From: Peterkaempfera sp044755465
GTDB lineage: Bacteria > Actinomycetota > Actinomycetes > Streptomycetales > Streptomycetaceae
Assembly (NCBI RefSeq): GCF_044755465.1
Contig: NZ_JBIVRB010000003.1
Coordinates: forward strand, 186,001-250,000
DNA: 64,000 nt
Reading direction: 5' to 3'
Shown: piece after piece, positions 16,788 through 24,677 of the stretch
Layout: every line of letters starts with the position of its first letter
Numbering within the stretch: the stretch's first letter is position 1
Made by a program: the position numbers and the translations under genes
Notes under the pieces: generated by a model
What the model saw: only the letters and a program-made list of their open reading frames with translations
What the model was told of the DNA's origin: nothing
Database searches by the model: none

Positions 16788-16836
16788 ACTCGTGCTGCGG
16801 TTTCCTGTGCCATCGACACGGCCGAAGGGGACAACC

Positions 16837-17862
16837 ATGCGGATCGGAGTACTCACCGGCGGAGGCGACTGCCCCGGACTCAACGCGGTCATCCGAGGGA
16901 TCGTGCGCAAGGGCGTGCAGCAGTACGGCTATGAGTTCATCGGCTTCCGGGACGGCTGGCGCGGTCCCCTGGAGAACGAGACCATGCGGCTGGACATCCC
17001 GGCCGTACGGGGCATCCTGCCGCGCGGCGGCACCATCCTGGGCTCCTCGCGCACCAATCCGCTCAAGGTCGACGACGGGGTGCGGCGGGTCAGCGAGAAC
17101 CTCGCCAAGCACGAGGTCGACGCGCTGGTCGCGATCGGCGGCGAGGACACCCTCGGGGTCGCCGCCGAGCTGAGCCGGTCCGGCGTCCCGGTGGTGGGGG
17201 TGCCGAAGACCATCGACAACGACCTGGACGGCACCGACTACACCTTCGGCTTCGACACCGCCGTCAACATCTGCACCGAGGCGATCGACCGGCTGCACAC
17301 CACGGCCGAGTCCCACCGGCGGGTGCTGGTGGTGGAGGTGATGGGCCGGCACGCCGGGTGGATCGCGCTGCACTCCGGCATCGCGGGCGGCGCCAACGCC
17401 ATCCTGATCCCCGAGCAGCCCTTCGACCTGGACCGGGTCTGCGGCTGGGTGGAGGACCGGTTCAAGATCAACTACGCGCCGATCGTGGTGGTGGCGGAGG
17501 GCGCGGTACCGGCCGTCGGCCGGATGGTCACCAAGGACGACTCGCTGGACGCCTTCGGACACGTCCGGCTGTCCGGCATCGGTGAGTGGCTGGCCGCCGA
17601 GATCGAGCACCGCACCGGCAAGGAGGCCCGCACCACCGTCCTCGGCCACATCCAGCGCGGCGGCACCCCGACCGCCTTCGACCGCTGGCTGGCCACCCGC
17701 TTCGGACTGCACGCCATCGAAGCCGTCCGGGACGGCGACTTCGGCACCATGGTCGCGCTGCGCGGCACCGGCATCGTCCGCGCGCCGCTGTCGACCGCCA
17801 CCGCCCGGATCAAGACCGTCGACCCGGCGCTGTACGAGGAGTTCGGCGTCTTCTTCGGGTGA
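16837..17862 (+). CDS. pfkA: 6-phosphofructokinase (group III)
   Basis: A 341-residue phosphofructokinase converting fructose-6-phosphate to fructose-1,6-bisphosphate. It has the N-terminal phosphate loop LTGGGDCPGLNAVIRG, GGTILGSSRTNP, the catalytic PKTIDNDLDGTD with its Asp base, EVMGRHAGW, IPEQPFD and GHIQRGGTPTAFDR. In the phosphoryl-donor loop the sequence is GGEDT, with Asp where ATP-using enzymes such as the M. tuberculosis one have Gly (GGEGT), and Lys in PKTID. The phosphate donor (ATP or pyrophosphate) is therefore uncertain. The start ATG has gaagggg upstream. Location after macR equals SCO2119 in S. coelicolor. Confidence 0.92.
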   Translation: MRIGVLTGGGDCPGLNAVIRGIVRKGVQQYGYEFIGFRDGWRGPLENETMRLDIPAVRGILPRGGTILGSSRTNPLKVDDGVRRVSENLAKHEVDALVAIGGEDTLGVAAELSRSGVPVVGVPKTIDNDLDGTDYTFGFDTAVNICTEAIDRLHTTAESHRRVLVVEVMGRHAGWIALHSGIAGGANAILIPEQPFDLDRVCGWVEDRFKINYAPIVVVAEGAVPAVGRMVTKDDSLDAFGHVRLSGIGEWLAAEIEHRTGKEARTTVLGHIQRGGTPTAFDRWLATRFGLHAIEAVRDGDFGTMVALRGTGIVRAPLSTATARIKTVDPALYEEFGVFFG

Positions 17863-17863
17863 G

Positions 17864-17890
17864 CCGGGTGACCCGGGTGACCCGGGTGAC
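17864..17890. repeat. 9-bp tandem repeat, three copies
   Basis: Three exact direct copies of ccgggtgac begin immediately after the pfkA stop codon, in the short gap before the convergent P1 peptidase gene. Confidence 0.85.
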
Positions 17891-17900
17891 TTGGTACGGG

Positions 17901-19001
17901 TCAGGGGGTGAACGCCGTCGGGAAGAGTTCGCGGTAGCCGGCGAGGTGGCCCCCGGGCGTCGTCACCGAGTCGGCGGCGAGCACCGCGTGGGCCACGGCT
18001 CGGGCGAAGACGTCGGCCGCTGCCGCCAGCAGCTGGTTGACCGCATCGGCCGGTCCGTGCTCGGGCAGCAGCCCCGGGCGTGGCGGCGGCGGGTCGGCGG
18101 TGCCGGTGGCCAGGGCGAAGACCGTGTCGCCGTCGGCCAGCGAGTGGCACGGCCGGACCGCGCGGGCCATGCCGTCGTGCGCGGCGGTGGCCAGCCGGCG
18201 GGTGTGGGCCCGGTCCAGCCGGGCGTCGGTCGCCACCACGCCCAGGGTGGTGTTCAGCGGGGCCGGCCACTGCGGCGGGGGCACCGCCAGCAGCAGGGCC
18301 CGCTCGGCCGCCGCCCGGCCCGGGGCGCGCAGCGGGAACTCCGGTACGCCGTCGGCGTACCGGAGTCCGTCGGCCACCCCGTACGGCAGCCCGCCGGCCG
18401 GGTCGACGGTGGAACCCTGCGAGTTCACCGCCACCAGCGCGGCCACCACCACACCGCCCGGCAGCAGCACGCTCGCGGTGCCGACCCCGCCCTTCAGCCC
18501 CCCGGCCACCGCCCCCGTACCGGCCCCGACCGAACCCTGTGCCACCGCCGCGCCCGCCGCCGAGGCGGCCGCCGCCTCGATCGCGGCCCGGCCGGTCGCC
18601 GCGTCCGGCCGGGCCCGGAAGTCGCCGCCCCGGCCCAGGTCGAACAGCGCGGCGGTGGGCACCACCGGCACCACCTGCGACGGGTCCGGGCCGACCCGGT
18701 GGCCCCGGCCGGCCCGCTCCAGCCAGGCGGCGACGCCGTCGGCGGCGGCCAGGCCGTAGGCGCTGCCGCCGGTCAGCAGCACGGCGTCGATCCGCTGCAC
18801 CAGGTTGCCGGGGGCCAGGGCGTCGGTCTCCCTGGTACCCGGGCCCGCTCCCCGTACGTCCACCGCCGCCACCGCGCCGCCCGGCGGGGCCAGCACCACC
18901 GTCGTCCCGCTCAGGGCTCCCGCGCCGTCGAGCCGGGCATGGCCGACTCGGATGCCCGGCACGTCGGTGATCGCGTTCCGCCGACCTGGGTGGGGGGTCA
19001 T
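17901..19001 (-). CDS. P1-family (DmpA/BapA-like) N-terminal-nucleophile aminopeptidase
   Basis: A 366-residue member of the P1/DmpA peptidase family (beta-peptidyl or D-/L-aminopeptidase), which self-cleaves to expose a nucleophile. It has the N-terminal ITDVPGIRVGHA signature, GGSAYGLAAADGV, and the glycine-rich GGLKGGVGTASVLLPGG stretch around the expected processing site. The usual Ser/Thr nucleophile would be the Thr or Ser of GVGTAS. VVATDARLDRAHTRRLA and AHDGMARAVRP near the C-terminus are also family hallmarks. It stands alone and is convergent with pfkA. The physiological substrate is unknown. Confidence 0.83.
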   Translation of the reverse strand: MTPHPGRRNAITDVPGIRVGHARLDGAGALSGTTVVLAPPGGAVAAVDVRGAGPGTRETDALAPGNLVQRIDAVLLTGGSAYGLAAADGVAAWLERAGRGHRVGPDPSQVVPVVPTAALFDLGRGGDFRARPDAATGRAAIEAAAASAAGAAVAQGSVGAGTGAVAGGLKGGVGTASVLLPGGVVVAALVAVNSQGSTVDPAGGLPYGVADGLRYADGVPEFPLRAPGRAAAERALLLAVPPPQWPAPLNTTLGVVATDARLDRAHTRRLATAAHDGMARAVRPCHSLADGDTVFALATGTADPPPPRPGLLPEHGPADAVNQLLAAAADVFARAVAHAVLAADSVTTPGGHLAGYRELFPTAFTP

Positions 19002-19164
19002 GCGGTCGATGGTGTCAGGGGTCGGGGGCGGGCGACAGCGGGGTGGGTGGTCGGCCGCGCGGGTCCGCGCGGCGCCGGGGGTTGCCCGGCGGCGCGGGGA
19101 CCGGGGTGGGTGGCGGGGAGTGGGCCACCCGGGGTGCGGGGGTCGGTCTGTTCGGTGCTCTGCG

Positions 19165-19204
19165 GGGGTGGGTGGTTGTGCGCGCGGTTCCTCGCGCCCC
19201 TGGG
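19165..19204 (-). repeat. Dispersed intergenic repeat, copy 1
   Basis: A 40-bp element exactly identical to copy 2 (19238-19277). Its reverse complement reads caggggcgcgaggaaccgcg and onward, matching the core of the 36363, 36464 and 61913 copies. Confidence 0.85.
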
Positions 19205-19237
19205 TGGGTGTGGGGGCTGGTGAGTGCGGTGGTGTAC

Positions 19238-19277
19238 GGGGTGGGTGGTTGTGCGCGCGGTTCCTCGCGCCCCTGGG
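19238..19277 (-). repeat. Dispersed intergenic repeat, copy 2
   Basis: Identical over 40 bp to copy 1, which starts 73 bp upstream. It lies 21 bp from the stop codon of the fused anthranilate synthase gene, in the 297-bp gap shared with the P1 peptidase promoter. Confidence 0.85.
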
Positions 19278-19298
19278 GGCGCTTCCCGGTGCGGGGGG

Positions 19299-21233
19299 TC
19301 AGTTGGGTGTCGGGGTGAGGGTGCGCAGGAGGGTGCCGATGATGGCGTGGCCGTGGCGGGTGAGGACGGATTCGGGGTGGAACTGGACGCCGGCGAAGCC
19401 AGGGCCGCGCAGCGCGTGGACGTCGCCGGTGAGCGGGTCGCGGGAGACGTCCACGCCGAGGGCGGCGAGCCGGGTCGCGGCGGCGTCGTCGCAGCGGGCG
19501 GTGAAGGTGTTGTAGAAGCCGACCGTCTCCCGCCGGCCGAAGAGGTCGATCTCCTCCTGCGCGCCCTGGTACGGGATGTGCTTGCGTACCAGCGGCAGCC
19601 CCAGCTCGGCCGCCAGCAGCTGCTGGCTGAGGCAGACGGCCAGCAGCCCGCCCCGGTGGTCGGCCAGCGCGGCGGCGGTCAGCTCGCGCATCAGCCGGAG
19701 CCGGGGGTCGCCCTGGTCGGTGGGGTCACCGGGGCCGGGGCCGAGGACCAGCGGGCCCCGGTGGGCGGCCACCTCCTCGCGCAGGCCGGGGGAGTCATGG
19801 CGGCGGACGGTGACCCGCTGGCCCAGCGAGCGCAGCAGATGGGCCAGCATCGAGGTGAAGGTGTCCTCGCAGTCGACCACCAGCGCGTGCGCGTCGGCGG
19901 GCGGCGCGGGCTGCTGCATCCGCAGCCAGAACGGGGCGAGCCCGGCCCGGCGGGCGTCCAGTGCGGCCTGCACCCGGTGATCGTCGGCCAGCCGGGGTTC
20001 GGAACCGGCGGCGCGGCCGCGCCGGGCCGGGGCGGGCCGGGCACCGATGGCGGTGAGCACACCGGCCGCCTTGGCGTGGGTCTCGGCGACCTCGGAGTCC
20101 GGGTCGGAGTGGCGGACCAGGGTCGCGCCGACCCGTACCACCAGCCGGCCGGTCGCCGGGTCGATGTCGGCGGTGCGGATGCAGATGGGGGAGTCCAGCA
20201 GCTGCCCGCCGCTGCCGGTCCGGCCGATCAGTGCCAGCGCCCCGGAGTAGTAGCCGCGCCCGGTGGACTCGTAGCGGGAGATCACCCGGGTGGCGTTCTG
20301 CACCGGGCTGCCGGTCACGGTGGCGGCGAACATGGTCTCCCGCAGCACGTCCCGGACGTCCAGACTGGTACGGCCGCGCAGTTCGTACTCGGTGTGCGCC
20401 AGGTGCGCCATCTCCTTCAGCCGCGGCCCCAGCACCTGCCCGCCCAGGTCCCCGACGGTGCACATCATCTTGAGCTCCTCGTCGACCACCATGGTGAGCT
20501 CCTCCAGCTCCTTGGGGTCGTGCAGGAAGTCCAGCAGCGAGGGGAGCGTCGGGCCGCCCGCCGGATAGCGGTAGGTGCCGGAGATGGGGTTCATCACCAC
20601 CGTGCCGCCGGTCTGCCGCACATGGACCTCGGGGCTGGCCCCGACCAGCACCCGGTCCCCGGTGTGCACCAGGAACGTCCAGTACGCGCCGCGCTCCTGC
20701 TCCAGCAGCCGCCGGAACAGGGTCAGCGCCAGGGCGGGCGAGAAGCTGTCCAGGGTGGCGGTGAAGTCGCGGCGGATCACGAAGTTGGCGCCCTCGCCCC
20801 GGCCGATCTCGTCCTCGATCACCCGGCGGACGATCTCCGCGTACTCGGCGTCGTCGATGTCGAAGGCGCCGTCGCGCAGCGCCACCGGCCGCCGGGGCAG
20901 CGCGGGCAGCAGCTCCGCCAGCGGCAGCGCGTACTGCTCGGTGACCCGCAGCGCCTCCAGCGGGGTGCCGTCGTCGCGCGCCTCGAAGCCCCGCTCGCGG
21001 ATCTGCCGGTACGGGACCAGCGCCAGCAGGTCGTGGACGGGGGCGCCGCCGGCCGGGGCGCCGGTCGGCACCGGGAGGTCGGCCAGCGTCTCGTAGCGGC
21101 CGGTGTCGCCCAGCAGCACCTCGACGGTGTCCGGGGCGAGCCGGGGGGCGCGGCGGTGCAGCAGGGCGAAGGCGGGTGCCGCCGGGGCGGTCAGGCGGTC
21201 GACCAGGGCGGTGGGGGTGAGCGGGCCGGTCAC
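19299..21233 (-). CDS. trpEG: Fused anthranilate synthase (TrpE-TrpG)
   Basis: A 644-residue fusion of the chorismate-binding component (residues about 1-420) and a class I glutamine amidotransferase (about 450-640). It makes anthranilate from chorismate and glutamine, the first step of tryptophan synthesis. The TrpE part has NPISGTYRYP, EELTMVVDEELKMM and FAATVTGSPVQNA. The TrpG part has the catalytic Cys in AVCLSQQ and the His-Glu pair in FHPESV. Phenazine PhzE is built the same way, but a Trp-codon leader and attenuator precede this gene and no phz genes are nearby. The TrpE-TrpG order corresponds to SCO2117 and its S. venezuelae relative. Confidence 0.88.
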   Translation of the reverse strand: MTGPLTPTALVDRLTAPAAPAFALLHRRAPRLAPDTVEVLLGDTGRYETLADLPVPTGAPAGGAPVHDLLALVPYRQIRERGFEARDDGTPLEALRVTEQYALPLAELLPALPRRPVALRDGAFDIDDAEYAEIVRRVIEDEIGRGEGANFVIRRDFTATLDSFSPALALTLFRRLLEQERGAYWTFLVHTGDRVLVGASPEVHVRQTGGTVVMNPISGTYRYPAGGPTLPSLLDFLHDPKELEELTMVVDEELKMMCTVGDLGGQVLGPRLKEMAHLAHTEYELRGRTSLDVRDVLRETMFAATVTGSPVQNATRVISRYESTGRGYYSGALALIGRTGSGGQLLDSPICIRTADIDPATGRLVVRVGATLVRHSDPDSEVAETHAKAAGVLTAIGARPAPARRGRAAGSEPRLADDHRVQAALDARRAGLAPFWLRMQQPAPPADAHALVVDCEDTFTSMLAHLLRSLGQRVTVRRHDSPGLREEVAAHRGPLVLGPGPGDPTDQGDPRLRLMRELTAAALADHRGGLLAVCLSQQLLAAELGLPLVRKHIPYQGAQEEIDLFGRRETVGFYNTFTARCDDAAATRLAALGVDVSRDPLTGDVHALRGPGFAGVQFHPESVLTRHGHAIIGTLLRTLTPTPN

Positions 21234-21310
21234 GTGGGGCGTCCTTCCGGGAGGGGAGCGGTGCGGGGAGTGGGTTCCGCTGTCCGGGGAGGGCCGCCGC
21301 CACAGACGCC

Positions 21311-21336
21311 GACGGCCGCCCCGAGGGGCGGCCGTC
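21311..21336 (-). terminator. trp attenuator hairpin
   Basis: A 12-bp perfect stem (gacggccgcccc / ggggcggccgtc) around 2 nt, 20 bp past the leader-peptide stop codon and about 80 bp before the anthranilate synthase start. It is the expected position for a transcription attenuator. It has no clear U-tract. Confidence 0.75.
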
Positions 21337-21356
21337 GTGTCGTCAGGGACGCGCGA

Positions 21357-21413
21357 TCAGTGGGCCGCCTCGGGGACGGTCCACCACCAGGAGAAGGTGT
21401 GCGGCGCGTTCAT
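21357..21413 (-). CDS. trpL: trp leader peptide (TrpL)
   Basis: An 18-codon ORF, MNAPHTFSWWWTVPEAAH, with three consecutive Trp codons. It lies between the divergent DAHP synthase promoter and the anthranilate synthase gene. Ribosome stalling at the Trp codons under tryptophan shortage should prevent formation of the downstream hairpin. Leader peptides with WWW and a similar Ala-Ala-His ending are known upstream of streptomycete trpE-type genes, such as the S. venezuelae fused gene. It is too short for ordinary gene finders. No strong ribosome-binding site is visible before its ATG, so the leader mRNA may begin at or close to the start codon. Confidence 0.88.
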   Translation of the reverse strand: MNAPHTFSWWWTVPEAAH

Positions 21414-21532
21414 GCGCCCGACTGTAGCGGATCGCGGCCGTGCCGCCGAGGGTCCGCGCGGATGTCCATCGGGTGTCTCAGTCCTCGGGCGGCGGGGACG
21501 GAACGGTCCGCGCAGGCCGTAGCCTGGTGCAC

Positions 21533-22870
21533 GTGACCGTGAACGATCTGCACACATGGCAGTCCCTGCCCGCGGCGCAGCAGCCTGAATGGCCGGATTC
21601 CGAGGCGCTGCGCAAGTCCCTTGCGGAGCTCGCCTCCTATCCGCCCCTCGTCTTCGCGGGCGAGTGCGACCAGCTGCGCGCCCGGCTCGGTGCGGTCGCG
21701 CGCGGCGAGGCGTTCCTGCTCCAGGGCGGTGACTGCGCCGAGGCGTTCGACGGCGTCTCCGCCGAGCAGATCCGCAACAAGCTGAAGACGCTGCTCCAGA
21801 TGGCGGTGGTGCTGACGTACGCCGCCGCCGTGCCGGTGGTCAAGATCGGCCGGATCGCGGGCCAGTACTCCAAGCCGCGCTCCAAGCCGACCGAGACCCG
21901 CGACGGGGTGACGCTGCCGGTCTACCGGGGCGACTCGGTCAACGGCTTCGAGTTCACCCCCGAGTCGCGCATCCCGGACCCGGAGCGGCTCAAGCGGATG
22001 TACCACGCCTCCGCCGCCACGCTGAACCTGGTGCGCGCCTTCACCACCGGCGGTTACGCCGACCTGCGCCAGGTGCACGCCTGGAACCAGGACTTCGTGC
22101 GCAACTCCCCGGCCGGGCAGCGCTACGAGTCGCTGGCCAAGGAGATCGACAGCGCGCTGGCCTTCATGCACGCCTGCGGGATCGACCCGGAGGAGTTCAA
22201 GACGGTCGAGTTCTACTCCTCGCACGAGGCGCTGGTGCTCGACTACGAGACGGCGCTCACCCGGACCGACTCGCGCACCGGCGACCTGTACGACGTCTCC
22301 GGCCACATGGTGTGGATCGGTGAGCGGACCAGGCAGCTGGACGGCGCGCACATCGAGTTCGCGTCGCGCATCCGCAACCCGATCGGCGTGAAGCTGGGCC
22401 CGACCACCACCCCGGAGGAGGCGCTCACCCTGATCGAGCGGCTCGACCCGGAGCGGGAGCCCGGCCGGCTCACCTTCATCACCCGGATGGGGGCGGGCAA
22501 GGTCCGCGACCGGCTGCCGAACCTGGTGGAGAAGGTCACCGCCTCCGGCGCGCGGCCGGTCTGGATCTGCGACCCGATGCACGGCAACACCTTCGAGGCG
22601 GAGACCGGCCACAAGACCCGGCGCTTCGACGATGTGCTCGACGAGGTCAAGGGCTTCTTCGAGGTGCACCGGGCGCTGGGCACCCACCCCGGCGGCATCC
22701 ATGTCGAGCTGACCGGCGACGATGTCACCGAGTGCGTCGGCGGCGGCGACGAGGTCTTCGTGGACGACCTGCACCAGCGGTACGAGACCGCCTGCGACCC
22801 CCGCCTCAACCGCAGCCAGTCCCTGGACCTGGCGTTCCTGGTGGCGGAGATGTACCGGCAGGCGCCGTGA
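21533..22870 (+). CDS. Class II 3-deoxy-7-phosphoheptulonate (DAHP) synthase
   Basis: A 445-residue class II (plant/actinobacterial type) DAHP synthase, which condenses phosphoenolpyruvate and erythrose-4-phosphate to open the shikimate pathway. It shows LLQGGDCAEAFDG (metal-binding Cys), VVKIGRIAGQYSKPRS, FYSSHEALVLDYE, KLGPTTTPEEALTLI, WICDPMHGNTFE and VHVELTGDDVTEC-like sequence (HVELTGDDVTECVGGG). The GTG at 21533 begins VTVNDLHTWQSLPAAQQPEW, the usual streptomycete N-terminus. It is divergent from trpL-trpEG, so the entry step of aromatic synthesis and the tryptophan branch point share a control region. A strong terminator follows. Confidence 0.93.
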   Translation: MTVNDLHTWQSLPAAQQPEWPDSEALRKSLAELASYPPLVFAGECDQLRARLGAVARGEAFLLQGGDCAEAFDGVSAEQIRNKLKTLLQMAVVLTYAAAVPVVKIGRIAGQYSKPRSKPTETRDGVTLPVYRGDSVNGFEFTPESRIPDPERLKRMYHASAATLNLVRAFTTGGYADLRQVHAWNQDFVRNSPAGQRYESLAKEIDSALAFMHACGIDPEEFKTVEFYSSHEALVLDYETALTRTDSRTGDLYDVSGHMVWIGERTRQLDGAHIEFASRIRNPIGVKLGPTTTPEEALTLIERLDPEREPGRLTFITRMGAGKVRDRLPNLVEKVTASGARPVWICDPMHGNTFEAETGHKTRRFDDVLDEVKGFFEVHRALGTHPGGIHVELTGDDVTECVGGGDEVFVDDLHQRYETACDPRLNRSQSLDLAFLVAEMYRQAP

Positions 22871-22889
22871 GGCCATGCCGAGCCCTCGG

Positions 22890-22951
22890 GTGACGGCAGG
22901 AGTGTGACGGCACGAGTGTGACAGCGTGAGTGTGACGGCACGAGTGTGACG
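22890..22951. repeat. 14-bp tandem repeat, about 4.4 copies
   Basis: The unit gtgacggcacgagt recurs four times with small changes plus a partial fifth copy, between the DAHP synthase stop codon and its terminator. Confidence 0.9.
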
Positions 22952-22954
22952 AAG

Positions 22955-22995
22955 GCCCCCTCGGAACCGGGCGACCGGTGCCCGAGGGGGCTTTT
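22955..22995 (+). terminator. Rho-independent terminator of DAHP synthase
   Basis: A perfect 10-bp stem (gccccctcgg / ccgagggggc) with a 17-nt loop that can fold further, followed by ttttc. Confidence 0.88.
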
Positions 22996-23009
22996 CGCAT
23001 ACGAAGGGT

Positions 23010-23028
23010 CCAGGTAAGGTGAACCTCA
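23010..23028 (+). promoter_or_regulatory. Iron box (DmdR1/IdeR-type) before bfd
   Basis: ccaggtaaggtgaacctca matches 13 of 19 positions of the actinobacterial iron-box consensus with AGGT and AACCT half-sites. An AGGCAAGCCT-like second segment (23037-23046) follows. Iron-loaded DmdR1 would repress bfd here. Confidence 0.6.
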
Positions 23029-23077
23029 GTCCAGTTAGGCAAGCCTTGGCTGAGTGCCGCGAGGGAGAGACCGCACG

Positions 23078-23329
23078 ATGTACGTCTGCAGCTGCCACGC
23101 GGTCACCGAGCAGCGCATCCAGCGCGAGATCGCCGCTGGGGCGGCCACTCCCCGGGAGATCGCCAAGGGCTGCGGGGCGGGGACGGACTGCGGCTCCTGC
23201 GTCCGCCGTATCCAGGCGCTGCTGGGCCACCACGGCGCCCGGCCGTGCCCCACTTCCCGGCTGGCCGCCCGGCTCGGCCTGCCGGAGCCCGGGGCGGCGG
23301 CGGTCAGCGGCGGCGCCGAGGCGGCGTAG
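23078..23329 (+). CDS. bfd: Bacterioferritin-associated ferredoxin (Bfd-like, [2Fe-2S])
   Basis: An 83-residue BFD-like ferredoxin. Cluster ligands are Cys4 and Cys6 (YVCSCH) with Cys38 and Cys41 (TDCGSC). It donates electrons to bacterioferritin so stored ferric iron can be released. The C-terminal 25 residues beyond the BFD domain are Ala/Gly-rich and probably flexible. The ATG at 23078 has gagggagaga upstream. It is convergent with and only 9 bp from bfr, the expected partner. An iron-box-like sequence in its promoter fits induction under iron starvation. Confidence 0.92.
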   Translation: MYVCSCHAVTEQRIQREIAAGAATPREIAKGCGAGTDCGSCVRRIQALLGHHGARPCPTSRLAARLGLPEPGAAAVSGGAEAA

Positions 23330-23338
23330 CGGGCGCGG

Positions 23339-23818
23339 TCAGCTGTCCGGCTGCTCGATCACCTGGGCCAGGTACAGCGGCTCACCCAGCTTCTCCACCA
23401 GCTCCAGCTGGGTGTCCAGGTAGTCGATGTGGTCCTCCTCGTCGGCGAGGATCGCCTCGAAGATGTTGGCCGAGGTGATGTCCTGCTTGGCACGCATCAC
23501 CACGATGCCCCGGCGCAGCCGGTCGATCGCCTCCACCTCGACCTGGCGGTCGGCCTGGAACATCTCGGTGACGGTCTGCCCGACCCGCACATGGAACAGC
23601 CGCTGGTAGTTGGGCAGCCCCTCCAGGAAGATGATCCGGTCGGTGAGGATCTCGGCGTGCTTCATCTCGTCGAACGACTCGTGCCGGGTGTACTTGGCGA
23701 GCTTGGTCCAGCCGTGGTGCTCCTGCAGTTTGGCGTGCAGGAAGTACTGGTTGATCGCGGTGAGTTCGCCGGTCAGCTGCTCGTTGAGGAACTCGATGAT
23801 CTCTGGGTCGCCCTGCAT
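23339..23818 (-). CDS. bfr: Bacterioferritin (heme-binding, ferroxidase-active)
   Basis: A 159-residue bacterioferritin subunit; 24 copies form the iron-storage shell. All ferroxidase ligands are in the positions known from E. coli Bfr: Glu18, Glu51, His54, Glu94, Glu127 and His130. Met52 (DEMKHAE), the axial heme ligand at the subunit interface, is present, so this is a true heme-binding Bfr and not a Dps or plain ferritin. The start ATG at 23818 gives the exact family length. It is convergent with bfd. Confidence 0.95.
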   Translation of the reverse strand: MQGDPEIIEFLNEQLTGELTAINQYFLHAKLQEHHGWTKLAKYTRHESFDEMKHAEILTDRIIFLEGLPNYQRLFHVRVGQTVTEMFQADRQVEVEAIDRLRRGIVVMRAKQDITSANIFEAILADEEDHIDYLDTQLELVEKLGEPLYLAQVIEQPDS

Positions 23819-24010
23819 GGGTGCACGCTCCACGTCTTCGGGGATGTCGCGGCCGGGGTGCGGCGGCTGGGGGCATCGTGGCACCCGGTGTGGCGAAACT
23901 TCCAGTAAGTGCACACTCACCGTGTTCGGTGTGTTTCAGTGCGTTCGAGTGGTTCTGCGGTGGTCAGGGGCGGTAGGGGAGTCCATCGCCCGCTCTGTCA
24001 CCATGGGGGC

Positions 24011-24652
24011 ATGGGCCAGTTCGAACACCAGCAGCAGCGCCCCCGGCCCGAGGCAGTCGACCCCCGGCTGCCGCCGGGCCAGCGTCCGCAGCGCGGCTGG
24101 CCGGTGCTGCACTACGGGCCGGTGCCTCGCTTCAAGCCGCTCAGCTGGGAGTTCCAGGTCTTCGGCGCCACCGCCTCCGGTGAGAAGCACAGCTGGGACC
24201 ATGAGCGGTTCTCGACCCTGCCGAGGACGACGGTCCACGGGGATCTGCACTGTGTGACCCGGTTCAGCATGCTGGGCAACGAGTGGAGCGGGGTGGCCAC
24301 CCGGACCGTACTGGAGCTGGTGCCGCCGGCGCCCGATGTCACCCATGTGATGGTGTGGGCGGAGTACGGCTACAGCTCCAATCTGCGGCTGGCCGACTTC
24401 GCGGACCGGCGGTCCCTGTTCGCCACCCATCGCGGCGGTGAGCCGCTGACCGTGGAGCACGGCTTCCCGGTGCGGCTGGTGGTGCCGCACCTGTACGCGT
24501 GGAAGGGCCCCAAGTGGGTGCGGGCGGTGGAGTACATGCGGGCCGACCGCCGGGGCTTCTGGGAGGAGCGCGGCTACCACAACATCGGCGACCCCTGGGC
24601 GGAGCAGCGCTACTCCTACCAGGAGCGGCCGGGCGACGGCCCCGAGATGTGA
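24011..24652 (+). CDS. Sulfite-oxidase-like molybdopterin oxidoreductase
   Basis: A 213-residue protein of the sulfite oxidase-like (YedY/MsrP-related) molybdopterin-binding family. The hallmark LHCVTRFSMLGNEWSGVATR carries the Cys that would ligate molybdenum, and the C-terminal YEERG-like segment (FWEERGYHNIGDPWAEQRY) is typical of this short actinobacterial form. LVVPHLYAWKGPKWV is the conserved basic strand. There is no Tat signal, so it is presumably cytoplasmic, and no membrane partner is adjacent. The substrate is unknown. The ATG at 24011 is chosen because the ATG at 24003 is out of frame. Confidence 0.85.
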   Translation: MGQFEHQQQRPRPEAVDPRLPPGQRPQRGWPVLHYGPVPRFKPLSWEFQVFGATASGEKHSWDHERFSTLPRTTVHGDLHCVTRFSMLGNEWSGVATRTVLELVPPAPDVTHVMVWAEYGYSSNLRLADFADRRSLFATHRGGEPLTVEHGFPVRLVVPHLYAWKGPKWVRAVEYMRADRRGFWEERGYHNIGDPWAEQRYSYQERPGDGPEM

Positions 24653-24677
24653 CCGCCGGGCGTGCCCCCGGGTGGGC

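Noticed and set aside
16774..16836. Upstream GTG at 16774 as pfkA start
   Set aside because: The family begins at MRIGVLTGGGDCPG; the ATG at 16837 has its own ribosome site, and the 16774 codon lies in the Crp-like motif.
19165..19277. Identical 40-bp direct repeats considered as att sites or IS ends
   Set aside because: The same element recurs at 36 kb and 62 kb, no integrase or transposase lies between copies, and no target duplication is visible.
19299..21233. Phenazine PhzE instead of tryptophan-path enzyme
   Set aside because: A Trp leader peptide with attenuator precedes it and no phz genes are nearby.
22890..22951. Tandem repeat considered as CRISPR
   Set aside because: Units are contiguous with no spacers and no cas genes.
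21410..23233. 607-codon minus-strand frame opposite the DAHP synthase
   Set aside because: Antisense shadow of a well-conserved gene, with composition typical of reverse-frame reading.
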